Shown here piece by piece: positions 8,105-17,695 of a stretch of DNA of 64,000 nucleotides. The notes under the pieces are model-generated. The model saw only the letters and a list, made by a program, of their open reading frames with translations. It made no database searches and had not been told where the DNA came from. The position numbers were made by a program, and so were the translations under genes. Location: contig NZ_JAAKZF010000003.1 of assembly GCF_011045125.1 (NCBI RefSeq), positions 62,001 to 126,000 of the forward strand, in the 5' to 3' direction. The stretch comes from Allomesorhizobium camelthorni (lineage in GTDB: Bacteria; Pseudomonadota; Alphaproteobacteria; Rhizobiales; Rhizobiaceae). How positions within the stretch are numbered: the first letter of the stretch is position 1; every line of letters begins with the position of its first letter.

Positions 8105-9373
8105 ATGAAGCTTCGTCGCACATTTCTTGCCTTTGCAGCAGGCGCGATGCTGGCCGCCGGTCCGGCGCAGGCTGTCGATATGGCCATCGTGTCGGGCGAT
8201 ACCGGCAATGGCCTGCAGGTACTTCGCGAGATACTCGATCAGTTCGAGAAGAACACCGGCAACAAGGTCACAATCGTTCCGATGCCGACCTCGACGACGG
8301 ATCAGTTCGGCCAATACAGGCTCTGGCTCGCCGCCCAGAACACCGACATCGACGTTTATCAGACGGACGTCATCTGGGCTCCGCAGCTCGCCAACCAGCT
8401 CGTCGACCTGACCGAGGCGACCAAGGACGTCGTCGGCGCCCATTTCCCGTCGATCATCGAGTCGCAGACAGTCAATGGCAGACTGGTCGCCGTGCCGGTG
8501 TTCACCGATGCGCCGGCGCTCTATTACCGCAAGGACCTCCTCGACAAATACGGCGCCAAGGTCCCGACCACATGGGCGGAACTGACTGAGACCGCCAAGC
8601 TCGTCATGGACAAGGAGCGCGAGGCCGGCAAAGCGGACATGTGGGGCTTCGTCTTTCAGGGCAACGCCTATGAGGGGCTGACCTGCAACGCGCTCGAATG
8701 GGTGAAGTCGAACGGCGGCGGTCAGATCATCGAGCCGGATGGCACGATCTCCGTCAACAACCCGCAAGCAGCCGCGGCCGTGGAAATGGCCAAGGGCTGG
8801 GTGGGAGCCATCTCGCCTCCCGGGGTCCTGGCTTACCAGGAGGAAGAGGCGCGGGGCGTCTGGCAGACCGGCAACTCGGTCTTCATGCGCAATTGGCCTT
8901 ACGCCTATTCTCTCGGCAACAGCGAAGACTCCGCCATCAAAGGCAAGTTCGACGTGACCACGCTGCCGGCGGGGTCCGGCGAAGGCGCCCGCTCGGCCGC
9001 AACACTCGGCGGCTGGAATCTCGCGGTCTCCAAATACTCCGAGAATCCGGAAGCGGCGATCGAGCTGGTCAAGTGGATCGCCTCGCCCGAGATGCAGAAA
9101 TACCGCACCCTGAGGACGTCGAATTTGCCGACCATTCAGGCGCTTTACGAGGACGCCGACATCGCCAGGGAGCAGCCGATCATTCCGCGCTGGAAGGACG
9201 TCTTCCTCGACGCGGTGCCGCGTCCCTCGGCCCCGGTCAAGATCAAGTACAATGAGGTATCGAGCCAGTTCTGGACCGCCGTGCACAAGACGATGTCCGG
9301 CGAGGGCACGGCCGCCGAAAACCTCGCCGAACTCGAGGTCTCTTTGACCAAGCTCAAGGGCGCTGGCTGGTAG
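8105..9373 (+). CDS. Sugar ABC transporter substrate-binding protein (ThuE-like, family 1)
   Basis: This 422-residue periplasmic protein starts with a Sec signal peptide (KLRRTFLAFAAGAMLAAGPAQA, cleavage after AQA near residue 22). The mature part has family 1 solute-binding features: LREILDQFEKNTGNKV, TDVIWAPQLANQLVDL, FTDAPALYYRKDLLDKYG and TTWAELTETAK. These resemble the trehalose/maltose binding protein ThuE of rhizobia. A strong Shine-Dalgarno precedes the start. It is followed by a terminator hairpin and then two permeases, the usual layout that gives excess binding protein. The substrate is inferred only by resemblance. Confidence 0.88.
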   Translation: MKLRRTFLAFAAGAMLAAGPAQAVDMAIVSGDTGNGLQVLREILDQFEKNTGNKVTIVPMPTSTTDQFGQYRLWLAAQNTDIDVYQTDVIWAPQLANQLVDLTEATKDVVGAHFPSIIESQTVNGRLVAVPVFTDAPALYYRKDLLDKYGAKVPTTWAELTETAKLVMDKEREAGKADMWGFVFQGNAYEGLTCNALEWVKSNGGGQIIEPDGTISVNNPQAAAAVEMAKGWVGAISPPGVLAYQEEEARGVWQTGNSVFMRNWPYAYSLGNSEDSAIKGKFDVTTLPAGSGEGARSAATLGGWNLAVSKYSENPEAAIELVKWIASPEMQKYRTLRTSNLPTIQALYEDADIAREQPIIPRWKDVFLDAVPRPSAPVKIKYNEVSSQFWTAVHKTMSGEGTAAENLAELEVSLTKLKGAGW

Positions 9374-9390
9374 TCTCGCCGTGAAAACGC

Positions 9391-9417
9391 GCCGGCGGGT
9401 CGCCCGCCGGCATTTTT
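9391..9417 (+). terminator. Intercistronic rho-independent terminator/attenuator
   Basis: A perfect 9-bp stem (GCCGGCGGG / CCCGCCGGC) with a 3-base loop is followed by ATTTTT. It lies between the binding-protein gene and the permease genes, where partial termination commonly sets a high binding-protein to permease ratio. Confidence 0.85.
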
Positions 9418-9504
9418 CACACTCGTCCGGTCGAGCGGATGACGGAATTGCCGCCCTTGCAATGGCTGTCCGCTATCCAGGGTGAGTGAATTAGCAGGTG
9501 CGCC

Positions 9505-10479
9505 ATGGCACAAGCCGGACTGACGCTTGAAATCGCTGTGCCGACTGCCGGCCGCTCGCAGCTGATGCGCCAGCGCGCGCGCTCGGCCTGGCTGTTCCTC
9601 GCCCCGATGCTGATCGTGCTCGCAGCCGTCGCCGGCTGGCCGCTGATGCGAACTATCTATTTCGGCTTCACCGACGCCTCGCTCGCCGACCTGGAAGCCC
9701 GTCAATGGGTAGGCTTTGCCAACTACTTCTCGGTCCTGAAAATGCCGAGCGGCCGGGTCGTCTATGACGGCCTGCTCGTCGATCCCGTCTGGTGGCGCGC
9801 CGTCTGGAACACGGTGCGCTTCGCGGTGATCTCGGTCACCTGCGAGACGATTCTCGGCACGATCGTCGCGCTGGTGCTCAACTCCGAGTTCCGTGGCCGT
9901 GGCATCGTGCGCGCCGCCATCCTCGTTCCCTGGGCGATCCCGACGATCGTGTCGGCGAAAATGTGGCAGTGGATGCTCAACGATCAGTTCGGCATCCTCA
10001 ACGACATCCTTCTCAGGCTCGGCCTGATCAGTACGAAGATAGCCTGGACCGCCAATACCGACACCGCGATGATCGCCGTGCTCATCGTCGATATCTGGAA
10101 GACGACGCCCTTCATGGCGCTCCTCATTCTCGCCGCCCTTCAGATGATCCCGAACGAAATCCACGAGGTGGCCAAGCTCGACGGCGCCAACCCGTGGCAG
10201 GTTTTCTGGAAGGTGACCCTGCCGCTCATTCGGCCGGCGCTGATGGTGGCCGTGATCTTCCGCGGCCTCGATGCCTTCCGCATATTCGATCTGATCTACG
10301 TGCTCACGCCGAACAATTTGCAGACCAAGTCGATGTCGGTGTTCGCCCGCGAGAACCTGTTCGAGTTCGACAAATTCGCCTACGGCTCGGCCGCTTCGAC
10401 CCTACTCTTCATCATCCTCGGCTCGCTGACCATCCTCTTCATGTGGGTGGGCCGGGTAAAACTGGGCGGAGGCCGCTGA
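9505..10479 (+). CDS. Sugar ABC transporter permease (ThuF/MalF-like)
   Basis: This 324-residue inner-membrane protein has six predicted helices (for example AWLFLAPMLIVLAAVAGWPLM and ILVPWAIPTIVSAKMWQWML). The binding-protein-dependent permease EAA loop reads HEVAKLDGANPWQVFWKVTLPLIRPAL around residue 225. It forms a heterodimer with the next gene's product. The gap of two bases to the next start indicates one operon. No ATP-binding subunit follows, so the complex must borrow an ATPase encoded elsewhere. Confidence 0.92.
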   Translation: MAQAGLTLEIAVPTAGRSQLMRQRARSAWLFLAPMLIVLAAVAGWPLMRTIYFGFTDASLADLEARQWVGFANYFSVLKMPSGRVVYDGLLVDPVWWRAVWNTVRFAVISVTCETILGTIVALVLNSEFRGRGIVRAAILVPWAIPTIVSAKMWQWMLNDQFGILNDILLRLGLISTKIAWTANTDTAMIAVLIVDIWKTTPFMALLILAALQMIPNEIHEVAKLDGANPWQVFWKVTLPLIRPALMVAVIFRGLDAFRIFDLIYVLTPNNLQTKSMSVFARENLFEFDKFAYGSAASTLLFIILGSLTILFMWVGRVKLGGGR

Positions 10480-10481
10480 TC

Positions 10482-11306
10482 ATGTGGATCGTCAGGCGCG
10501 GGGCCTTCTATCTCCTTGTCGCGGCAATCGTCGTCATTGCCGTCTTCCCGTTCTACTACGCCATCATCACCAGCCTGAAGTCGGGCACGGCGCTGTTCCA
10601 GGTCGACTACTGGCCGAAGACGTTCAGCCTCAGCAATTATGTGATCGTTTTCACCGTGGGAACGTTCCCGCGCAACCTTCTGAATTCGCTCTTCGTCTCG
10701 GCCGCCGTTGTCGTCATCTCGCTGTTTCTCGGGGTCACCGCCGCTTACGCGCTTGCGCGCATCCGCTTCCGCGGCCGCTCGCTTCTACTCGTTACGATCC
10801 TGTCCGTTTCGATGTTCCCGCCATTGGCCGTGCTTGCCGGCCTTTTCGAGCTGATCCGGGCCTTGGGCCTCTACAACTCGCTCTTCGCGCTGATCTTTTC
10901 CTACATGATCTTCACGTTGCCGTTCACCGTCTGGGTGCTCACCACCTTCGTGCGCGACCTGCCGACCGAGATCGAGGAGGCGGCAATCATCGACGGCGCG
11001 ACGCCCTGGATCATCATCACGCGCGTTTTTCTGCCGTTGATGGGACCGGCGCTGGTGACCACTGGGCTTCTCGCCTTCATCGGCGCGTGGAACGAGTTCC
11101 TTTTCGCCCTCACCTTCACCTCCAACAACGAGCAGCGTACCGTGCCGGTGGCAATCGCGCTCCTCTCCGGCAACTCCCAGTTCGAAACTCCTTGGGGCAT
11201 TATCATGGCCGCCTCGGTGATCGTCACCGTGCCGCTGGTCATCCTCGTCCTCGTCTTCCAGCGCAGAATCGTCCCCGGCCTCACCGCGGGCGGGGTCAAG
11301 GGATAA
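10482..11306 (+). CDS. Sugar ABC transporter permease (ThuG/MalG-like)
   Basis: The protein has 274 residues and six membrane helices. The N-terminal VFPFYYAIITSLKSG and the EAA loop EIEEAAIIDGATPWIIITRVFLPLMGP (about residues 165-190) are typical of MalG-type subunits. It pairs with the preceding permease. The operon ends here, with a convergent BTLCP gene 57 bases away. The absence of the nucleotide-binding protein is noted as an oddity. Confidence 0.92.
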   Translation: MWIVRRGAFYLLVAAIVVIAVFPFYYAIITSLKSGTALFQVDYWPKTFSLSNYVIVFTVGTFPRNLLNSLFVSAAVVVISLFLGVTAAYALARIRFRGRSLLLVTILSVSMFPPLAVLAGLFELIRALGLYNSLFALIFSYMIFTLPFTVWVLTTFVRDLPTEIEEAAIIDGATPWIIITRVFLPLMGPALVTTGLLAFIGAWNEFLFALTFTSNNEQRTVPVAIALLSGNSQFETPWGIIMAASVIVTVPLVILVLVFQRRIVPGLTAGGVKG

Positions 11307-11363
11307 GGCGATGAAAGCGGAGGCTGCTCCGCCCGGCTTCCCGCGCTATGGCGAAAGCTGCAA

Positions 11364-11993
11364 CTAATTGACTGAGCTTACCAGGACGTCTCTGTCGTCC
11401 AGGATCGAAAGCCAGCGCCCTGTGTATCGCGCTGACTGGCGTTTCATGAACCGATATCCCGTCTGCGTCCAAGGCTTCACGTCGTCGTTCAAATTGTCGA
11501 GAATCAGGTCGCCGTCCCCCGTCCTGACAGTCAGCACGGCATGTCCTTCGCCGTCTTTCTGTCTGACAACGGTAATCAGCAGGTTCGAAAGCGGAATGCC
11601 GTGCGTGTAGAGCATTTTCCTTTTGAGCAACACATAGTCTTCGCAATCGCCTGTGCCGTCGTCAGGAAAGGTCCAGAATTCCTCTTTGCTGTATGCCTTG
11701 TTGTCGCTCAGCGCCTTTATCGATCTGTTGACAGCCGTGTTGACGCTGCCGAGCAATGTCCACATCGCGTCGGACATCTGCACCGGATCGCGTCGATCGG
11801 ACCAGATCCGGCATTCCGAACTCATCCTTTGGCAGAATTCGTAGTGGCCGATCGGCGGTGACGTTCTCCTGCCAATCAGCATCGTTCCCGGCACATCATT
11901 TTCAGCTGTTGCCTGCCCTGCCGACATTCCAGCCACTGCAAAAGCCGCAAGAATCCCCGCACGAATCCATATTCGCGTTGTAAAGAAGCCCAT
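11364..11993 (-). CDS. Bacterial transglutaminase-like cysteine peptidase (BTLCP)
   Basis: This 209-residue protein has an N-terminal signal peptide (WIRAGILAAFAVAGMSAGQATA), placing it in the periplasm. The catalytic segment is intact: Cys in DDGTGDCEDYVLLKRKML, His in GEGHAVLTVRTGDG and Asp in LILDNLNDDVKPW. Known BTLCP relatives (LapG family) are calcium-dependent periplasmic proteases linked to adhesin release, although the partner LapD is not in this window. It is a single gene, convergent with the ABC operon and divergent from the beta-oxidation cluster. Confidence 0.9.
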   Translation of the reverse strand: MGFFTTRIWIRAGILAAFAVAGMSAGQATAENDVPGTMLIGRRTSPPIGHYEFCQRMSSECRIWSDRRDPVQMSDAMWTLLGSVNTAVNRSIKALSDNKAYSKEEFWTFPDDGTGDCEDYVLLKRKMLYTHGIPLSNLLITVVRQKDGEGHAVLTVRTGDGDLILDNLNDDVKPWTQTGYRFMKRQSARYTGRWLSILDDRDVLVSSVN

Positions 11994-12242
11994 TACCCGC
12001 CCAAGTCACGTGTTTTTTCACCCATTTACCATTCGTTAGTGACCTTTGGGAAGCCCGGGAGAAATAACGGATTCGTGAGTTGGACATGACCGAGGCGTTA
12101 GAGCGCGCAAGCGGAACCGATCCGCAGATTTGAACGTTCGGCCTTCGAGGCGGAATTGTGCGGTAGGAGGCATGATCTTCTCACTCTCCTCCAAGAGACA
12201 ATTCAGCTCGACATCCCGCCGATGAATATGGGGAGCAAGTTG

Positions 12243-13646
12243 ATGGCCCAGGCGCCGAAGTCCGGAGCGAAGGCGAAGAGCCCGGCACGTGCGGCGAAAG
12301 CGAGCGCAGCCAGGAAAACAACCGCCGGCAGATCGAGAACCGCCGGCCGGACCGAGGCAAGTTCCGGCCGTCCCGTCTATCTGGTCGACGGCGCACGGAC
12401 GCCTTTCCTCCGGGCTCGCAACAAGCCGGGGCCGTTCACGCCGGTCGATCTGGCGGTCCAATGCGGACGGCCGCTGCTCACGCGCCAGCCCTTTTCTCCG
12501 GACGAATTCGACACCGTGATCCTCGGCTGCGTCAATGTTATCGCCGACGAGATGAACCCCGCGCGCGTGGCCACGCTCAGGCTCGGCATGGGCGCGGAAA
12601 TGACGGCCTTCACCGTCCAGATCAACTGCGGCTCCAGCATGCAGTCGATCGATACCGCCTTTCGGACGATTGAAGCCGGCAAGGCCGATCTCATTCTCGC
12701 TGGCGGGACGGAGGCGCTGTCCCACGCGCCATTGGTGCTTCGCCAGCAGACGGTCGAATGGTTCGGCCGCTTCGCAACGGCCAAGACCGCCTGGAAAAAA
12801 ACCGCCGCTCTCGCGGGCTTGCGGCCGGAGATGGCAAAGCCGGTGATCGGGCTCGAACGCGGACTCACCGATCCGATTACCGAACTCAATATGGGCCAAA
12901 CGGCGGAAGTGATCGGCCACCTCTTCGGCATCACGCGCAAAGCCGCCGATGCCTATGCCCTGGAAAGCCATCAGCGTCTGGCGCGCGCGCAGAACAACGG
13001 CTTTCTCGACGGCGAGGTCATCCCGGCGGTCGCCCGCGATGGCACGCTCTACGACCATGATGACGGGGTGCGGCCCGACACCTCGATGGACAAGCTCGCC
13101 AAATTGAGCCCGGTTTTCGAAAAGCCTTACGGCAACGTCACCGCCGGCAATTCCTCCCAGATCACCGATGGGGCGTGTTGGACCGTCCTGGCGTCGGAAG
13201 AAGCGGTGAAAAAGCACAAGCTCACGCCCCTCGCCCGGATCGTCGACAGCGAATGGTCGGCGCTCGATCCCTCGATCATGGGACTAGCCCCGACATTGTG
13301 TTCGACTGAGATCATGAAACGCCGGGTTCTCTCCTGCGAGGACATCGATCTTTGGGAACTCAACGAAGCCTTCGCCGCACAGGTGCTCGCCTGCCTCGCC
13401 GCGTGGGAGGATGAGGAATATTGCCGCAACGTGCTCCGTCTCGACGGCGTCTTCGGGCGTATAGACCGCAACCGGCTCAATGTCGACGGAGGGGCGATCA
13501 GCCTTGGCCATCCGGTCGGCACGAGCGGAAACCGCCTCGTGCTTCACCTCGTCAACGCAATGCGCCGGCTCGGGCTGAAGCGCGGCATAGCCACCGAATG
13601 CATCGGCGGCGGGCAAGGCGGCGCGATGCTTCTGGAGGTTTCTTGA
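12243..13646 (+). CDS. Acetyl-CoA acetyltransferase / 3-ketoacyl-CoA thiolase
   Basis: This 467-residue thiolase has the nucleophile Cys in QINCGSSMQSIDTAF. The second half has LWELNEAFAAQVLAC, the GHPVGTSG histidine motif and the acid/base Cys in ECIGGGQGGAM. It catalyses thiolytic release of acetyl-CoA at the end of beta-oxidation. The N-terminal 45 residues are a low-complexity Lys/Ala/Arg-rich extension (SGAKAKSPARAAKAS) not typical of the core enzyme. The start MAQAPKSG follows GGGGAGCAAG; in-frame ATGs at 12222 and 12228 are alternatives. The stop overlaps the next start (TGATG). Confidence 0.9.
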   Translation: MAQAPKSGAKAKSPARAAKASAARKTTAGRSRTAGRTEASSGRPVYLVDGARTPFLRARNKPGPFTPVDLAVQCGRPLLTRQPFSPDEFDTVILGCVNVIADEMNPARVATLRLGMGAEMTAFTVQINCGSSMQSIDTAFRTIEAGKADLILAGGTEALSHAPLVLRQQTVEWFGRFATAKTAWKKTAALAGLRPEMAKPVIGLERGLTDPITELNMGQTAEVIGHLFGITRKAADAYALESHQRLARAQNNGFLDGEVIPAVARDGTLYDHDDGVRPDTSMDKLAKLSPVFEKPYGNVTAGNSSQITDGACWTVLASEEAVKKHKLTPLARIVDSEWSALDPSIMGLAPTLCSTEIMKRRVLSCEDIDLWELNEAFAAQVLACLAAWEDEEYCRNVLRLDGVFGRIDRNRLNVDGGAISLGHPVGTSGNRLVLHLVNAMRRLGLKRGIATECIGGGQGGAMLLEVS

Positions 13647-15751
13647 TGCCGGTCACAAAGGCCTCCGTCTGGAAGGCACTCGCTCCCCGCAACATGGATC
13701 TGGGACCGAAGGACACCGTGAAGGTTTTCACGCACTCGCGGCTGAGCAAGGGATCGGACGATATTGCCTGGCTTGTGCTCGACAGGGCCAACGAAAGCAC
13801 GAACACGCTGTCGGAGGCAGTGATGGCCGAACTCGACACCGCGCTTGCCGATGTCGAGGGTATGGGCGCCAAGGGCCTCGTCATCCGCTCGGCCAAGAAG
13901 GGCGGCTTCATCGCCGGTGCCGACATCCGCGACTTCAAAGGCGTGACCGAGGCGGGTGAGGTCGAGACGCGCATGAGGCGGGCGCATGAGATCGTCGACA
14001 GGCTGGCGGCGCTCAGCATCCCTACCGTGGCCGTCATCCACGGGCATTGCCTCGGCGGCGGGCTCGAAATCGTGCTCCCCTGCAAGTTTCGCATCGCCGT
14101 CGGCGATGCGAAGCTGGGCTTTCCCGAGATCAGGCTTGGCCTGCATCCGGGGCTTGGCGGGACGTTCCGGCTGCCGGCGCTGATCGATCCCGTCGAGGCG
14201 ATGACGATGATGCTCACGGGCAAGACCGTGCACGCAAAGAAGGCCAAGGCGCTCGGCCTCGTCGACGCGGTTGTCGAGGAGCGCCACGTCAAAAACGCCG
14301 TGCGAGCGGCCGTAGCCGGCAAGATGAAGACGGATCGCGGCAACTGGAAATCGGGCGTGTTCGGCCTCTCGCCGGCGCGCCAGATCGCCGCCCGCCAGAT
14401 GCGGACCGAGGCGGAGAAACACGCGCCGAAGAAGCACTATCCGGCGCCCTACCGCCTCATCGATCTCTGGGAGGAGCATGGCGGCGACGCCAAGGCAATG
14501 CAGAGAGCCGAGATCACCTCATTTTCGGAACTGCTCGCCAGCGAGACCGCGCAGAACCTCATCCGTGTCTTCTTCCTGCACGAGAGACTGAAGGGCACCG
14601 CCAAGGGCGAAAGCGGCATACGGCATGTCCACGTCATCGGTTCGGGCACGATGGGCGGCGATATCGCGGCCTGGTGCGCGTCGCATGGACTGCATGTCAC
14701 GCTTACCGACCTCGACCGCAACGCGATCGCCAAGGCGATTGGCCGCGCCGCGGAGTTCTACGACAAGAAGCTTCATTCGGGCATCGAGCGGCGCGACGCG
14801 CTCGACCGCCTGATCCCCGATTTCGACGGCTCGGGCGTCGCCAAAGCGGATCTCGTCATCGAGGCGGTTGCGGAGAAGGCGGACGTCAAGCGCAAGGTGT
14901 TCGATGCGATCGCGCCGAAAATGAAGAAGGACGCGATTCTGGCCACCAACACGTCGAGCATTCCGCTTGAGGTGTTGCGCGAAGGCCTGGCTTGTCCGGA
15001 TCGGCTGGTCGGCCTGCACTTCTTCAACCCGGTTGCCAAGATGGAGCTTGTCGAGGTCGTCGCGCACGACAGAGCGAGCCAGACGGCGCTCGACAGGGCG
15101 CATGCCTTCTGCAGCGCGATCGAGCGGCTGCCGGCCGCCGTGAAAAGTGCGCCCGGCTTCCTCGTCAACCGCGCCTTGACGCCGTATCTGACAGAAGCCT
15201 TCGTCATGCTCGACGAAGGAACGCCCAAAGAGACGATCGACCGCGCGGCGGAGGATTTCGGCATGCCGATGGGACCCATCGAGCTCGGCGACCGCGTCGG
15301 CCTCGACATCGGCCTGGAGGTCGTGCGGATGCTCAAGGACAAGCTCGACGACCCCATTCCCGACATTCCGGCGTGGCTCGCCAAAAAGGTCGAAAACGGC
15401 GAGACCGGCCGAAAGGCGGGCAAGGGCCTCTACGCATATGACGACAAGGGAAAGCCGAAAAAGGCGTCCGACGCGCCGGCGCCAAGCGCGGAAATGCCGG
15501 ACCGCCTCGTGCTGCCCATGCTCAACACCTGCGTGCGCTGTCTGCGTGAGGGCATCGTCAAGGACGAAGACACGCTCGACGGCGCGATGATCTTCGCGAC
15601 CGGTTTCGCGCCGTTCCGCGGCGGGCCGATGCATTATGCGCGCAGCCGCGGTGTGGCGGATATTCAGGAGACACTGAAGCGGCTCGAACAGAAGCACGGA
15701 CCCCGCTTTGCCCCCGATAAGGGCTGGGAGGCTTTGGGCGGAGAAACGTGA
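13646..15751 (+). CDS. FadB/FadJ-type bifunctional enoyl-CoA hydratase / 3-hydroxyacyl-CoA dehydrogenase
   Basis: The protein has 701 residues. The N-terminal crotonase domain (about 20-200) has GGFIAGADIRDF and HGHCLGGGLEIVL, which form the oxyanion hole, and PEIRLGLHPGLGGTFRLP. The middle NAD-binding domain (from about 325) has HVIGSGTMGGDIAAWCA, and VGLHFFNPVAKMELVEVV follows. The C-terminal 3HCDH domains contain FLVNRALTPYLTEA and a second repeat ending in FAPFRGGPMHYA. It hydrates enoyl-CoA and oxidises 3-hydroxyacyl-CoA for the thiolase encoded just upstream. It is coupled to both neighbours by overlapping stop/start codons. Confidence 0.93.
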   Translation: MPVTKASVWKALAPRNMDLGPKDTVKVFTHSRLSKGSDDIAWLVLDRANESTNTLSEAVMAELDTALADVEGMGAKGLVIRSAKKGGFIAGADIRDFKGVTEAGEVETRMRRAHEIVDRLAALSIPTVAVIHGHCLGGGLEIVLPCKFRIAVGDAKLGFPEIRLGLHPGLGGTFRLPALIDPVEAMTMMLTGKTVHAKKAKALGLVDAVVEERHVKNAVRAAVAGKMKTDRGNWKSGVFGLSPARQIAARQMRTEAEKHAPKKHYPAPYRLIDLWEEHGGDAKAMQRAEITSFSELLASETAQNLIRVFFLHERLKGTAKGESGIRHVHVIGSGTMGGDIAAWCASHGLHVTLTDLDRNAIAKAIGRAAEFYDKKLHSGIERRDALDRLIPDFDGSGVAKADLVIEAVAEKADVKRKVFDAIAPKMKKDAILATNTSSIPLEVLREGLACPDRLVGLHFFNPVAKMELVEVVAHDRASQTALDRAHAFCSAIERLPAAVKSAPGFLVNRALTPYLTEAFVMLDEGTPKETIDRAAEDFGMPMGPIELGDRVGLDIGLEVVRMLKDKLDDPIPDIPAWLAKKVENGETGRKAGKGLYAYDDKGKPKKASDAPAPSAEMPDRLVLPMLNTCVRCLREGIVKDEDTLDGAMIFATGFAPFRGGPMHYARSRGVADIQETLKRLEQKHGPRFAPDKGWEALGGET

Positions 15752-17616
15752 CGGGCAAGCCGGACCAGCACCAACAGGCTGAAAGCGTCGCCGACCGCAT
15801 TATCGAGCGCCTTGGCGGGCGCATCGTGCTCGCGCTTCCGCTCGGGCTCGGCAAGGCCAATCTTGTCGCCAATGCGCTGTTCGAGCGGGCGGCCGGGGAC
15901 AGGACGATCGATCTCGATATCTTCACCGCACTGACGCTGGAGAAGCCTTCCTGGTCGAGCGACATGGAGCGCCGCTTCATCGAGCCGCTGAACGAGCGGC
16001 TATATCCGGGCTACCCGGGTCTCGCCTATACCAAGGCGCTGCGCGACGGCTCGCTGCCGGAAAATGTCCGCGTCAGCGAGTTCTTCTTCGTCGCGGGGCG
16101 TTGGCTCTCGATCGAGATCGCCCAGCAGAACTATGTCTGCGCCAACTACACCCATGCCGGCCGCTACGTACTCGACCGCGGCGTCAACGTGATCGCGCAG
16201 CTTGTGGCAAAGCGCGGCGACGGCGCCAACGCCGAGTATAGCCTGTCCTGCAATTCCGACATCACGCTCGACATTCTGCCGGTACTGACGGCCCGGCGCG
16301 AGCCAGTCCTGCTGGTGGGTGAAGTGAGCTCGCAATTGCCCTTCATGCCCGGCGAGGCGGTGCTGCCGGCCGGCGAATTCGATCTCATTCTCGACGGACC
16401 CGATCGCGACCGGCCGCTCTTCGTCGTGCCAAGGGAGCCGGTATCGGCCGCCGATCACGCCGTCGGCATCCACGCGGCAAGTCTGGTGAAGGACGGCGGA
16501 ACGCTGCAGATCGGCATTGGCTCGCTGGGCGACGCGCTTACCGCCGGCCTGATCCTGCGGCAGCGGCAGCCCGAGCTTTTTGCCGGCGCGCTGCATCGCC
16601 TCTCGCCAAGTAATCAGGCCGCAGGACGGGAGACGGGAACCTTCGAAACCGGCCTCTACGCCGCCAGCGAGATGTTCGTCGACGGTTTCATGGATCTCTA
16701 CCGGGAAGGCATCCTGAAGCGCCGCGCCTCCGATGGCGCCATCCTCCATTCCGGCTTCTTCGTCGGCAGCAATGCGTTCTACGGGTTTCTCCGCAGCCTG
16801 CCTGAGGAGGAGCGTGCGCTTTTCCGGATGCGCGGCATTTCCTTCGTCAACGAGCTTTACGGCGAGGAGGAAAGAAAGCGCGCCGATCGGGTGCACGCGC
16901 GCTTCGTCAACAATGCGATGATGGTCACGCTACTGGGAGCAACGGTGTCGGACGCGCTTGCCGACGGCCGCGTCGTCTCCGGGGTTGGCGGGCAGTACAA
17001 CTTCGTCGCCCAGGCTTTCGCGCTCGAAGGCGCGCGCTCCATCATCACGCTAAACGCGGCGCGCCGGGCGCGCGGGCGCCGTGAATCGCGCCTCGTCTGG
17101 TCCTACGGTCACACGACGCTGCCGCGGCATCTGCGCGACATCGTCGTGACCGAATACGGCGCTGCCGATCTGCGCGGCAAATCCGACCGGGACTGCATCG
17201 CCGCCATGCTTGCAATCGCCGACTCGGCCTTTCAGGAAGAATTGCTCGACGCGGCGAAATCCGTCGGCAAGATCGAGAAGAACTACGCCATTCCGCCGAA
17301 CTTCCGCCGCAACACTCCGGCGCGCATAGCCGAAGCGCTTGCTCCGCTGCGCAAGGAAGGCTGGCGCGCCAGTTTTCCATTTGGCGCGGAGTTTTCCGAG
17401 GATGAACAGCGCTTGATTCCGGCACTGCGGCTTCTGAAGCACTCAACTGCGTCCAGACCATTGCTTGCGCGTGCAGTCCTTGCGTCCTTGACCGAAGGTA
17501 GGCCCGATGACGAGGAGCGCGCGGCCCTCGAGAGGATGCAACTGGCAGTGCCCGCAAGCCTGCGCGAACGGCTCTATGCAAAACTGCTTCTCTGGGCGCT
17601 CAGGCACGGCGAATAA
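15748..17616 (+). CDS. Acetyl-CoA hydrolase/transferase family protein
   Basis: This 622-residue protein starts at a GTG that overlaps the preceding stop (GTGA). The C-terminal half carries the acetyl-CoA hydrolase/CoA-transferase signature: FVNNAMMVTLLGATVSDALADGRVVSGVGGQYNFVAQA region, then RLVWSYGHTTLPRHLRDIVVTEYGAADLRGKS. The N-terminal half is related to the CoA-transferase fold (IGIGSLGDALTAGL). It could hydrolyse acyl-CoA or move CoA to another carboxylate. In this operon it probably recycles CoA from beta-oxidation products (inference). At 622 residues it is longer than typical 430-500 residue family members. Confidence 0.85.
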   Translation: MTGKPDQHQQAESVADRIIERLGGRIVLALPLGLGKANLVANALFERAAGDRTIDLDIFTALTLEKPSWSSDMERRFIEPLNERLYPGYPGLAYTKALRDGSLPENVRVSEFFFVAGRWLSIEIAQQNYVCANYTHAGRYVLDRGVNVIAQLVAKRGDGANAEYSLSCNSDITLDILPVLTARREPVLLVGEVSSQLPFMPGEAVLPAGEFDLILDGPDRDRPLFVVPREPVSAADHAVGIHAASLVKDGGTLQIGIGSLGDALTAGLILRQRQPELFAGALHRLSPSNQAAGRETGTFETGLYAASEMFVDGFMDLYREGILKRRASDGAILHSGFFVGSNAFYGFLRSLPEEERALFRMRGISFVNELYGEEERKRADRVHARFVNNAMMVTLLGATVSDALADGRVVSGVGGQYNFVAQAFALEGARSIITLNAARRARGRRESRLVWSYGHTTLPRHLRDIVVTEYGAADLRGKSDRDCIAAMLAIADSAFQEELLDAAKSVGKIEKNYAIPPNFRRNTPARIAEALAPLRKEGWRASFPFGAEFSEDEQRLIPALRLLKHSTASRPLLARAVLASLTEGRPDDEERAALERMQLAVPASLRERLYAKLLLWALRHGE

Positions 17617-17695
17617 TTGCCCTGATCCGGAGCGATCCGGCACCGCGTGCGCCGACTGTATTTTGATTGCAAAAGCGATCTCACGCAGCCCGCCT

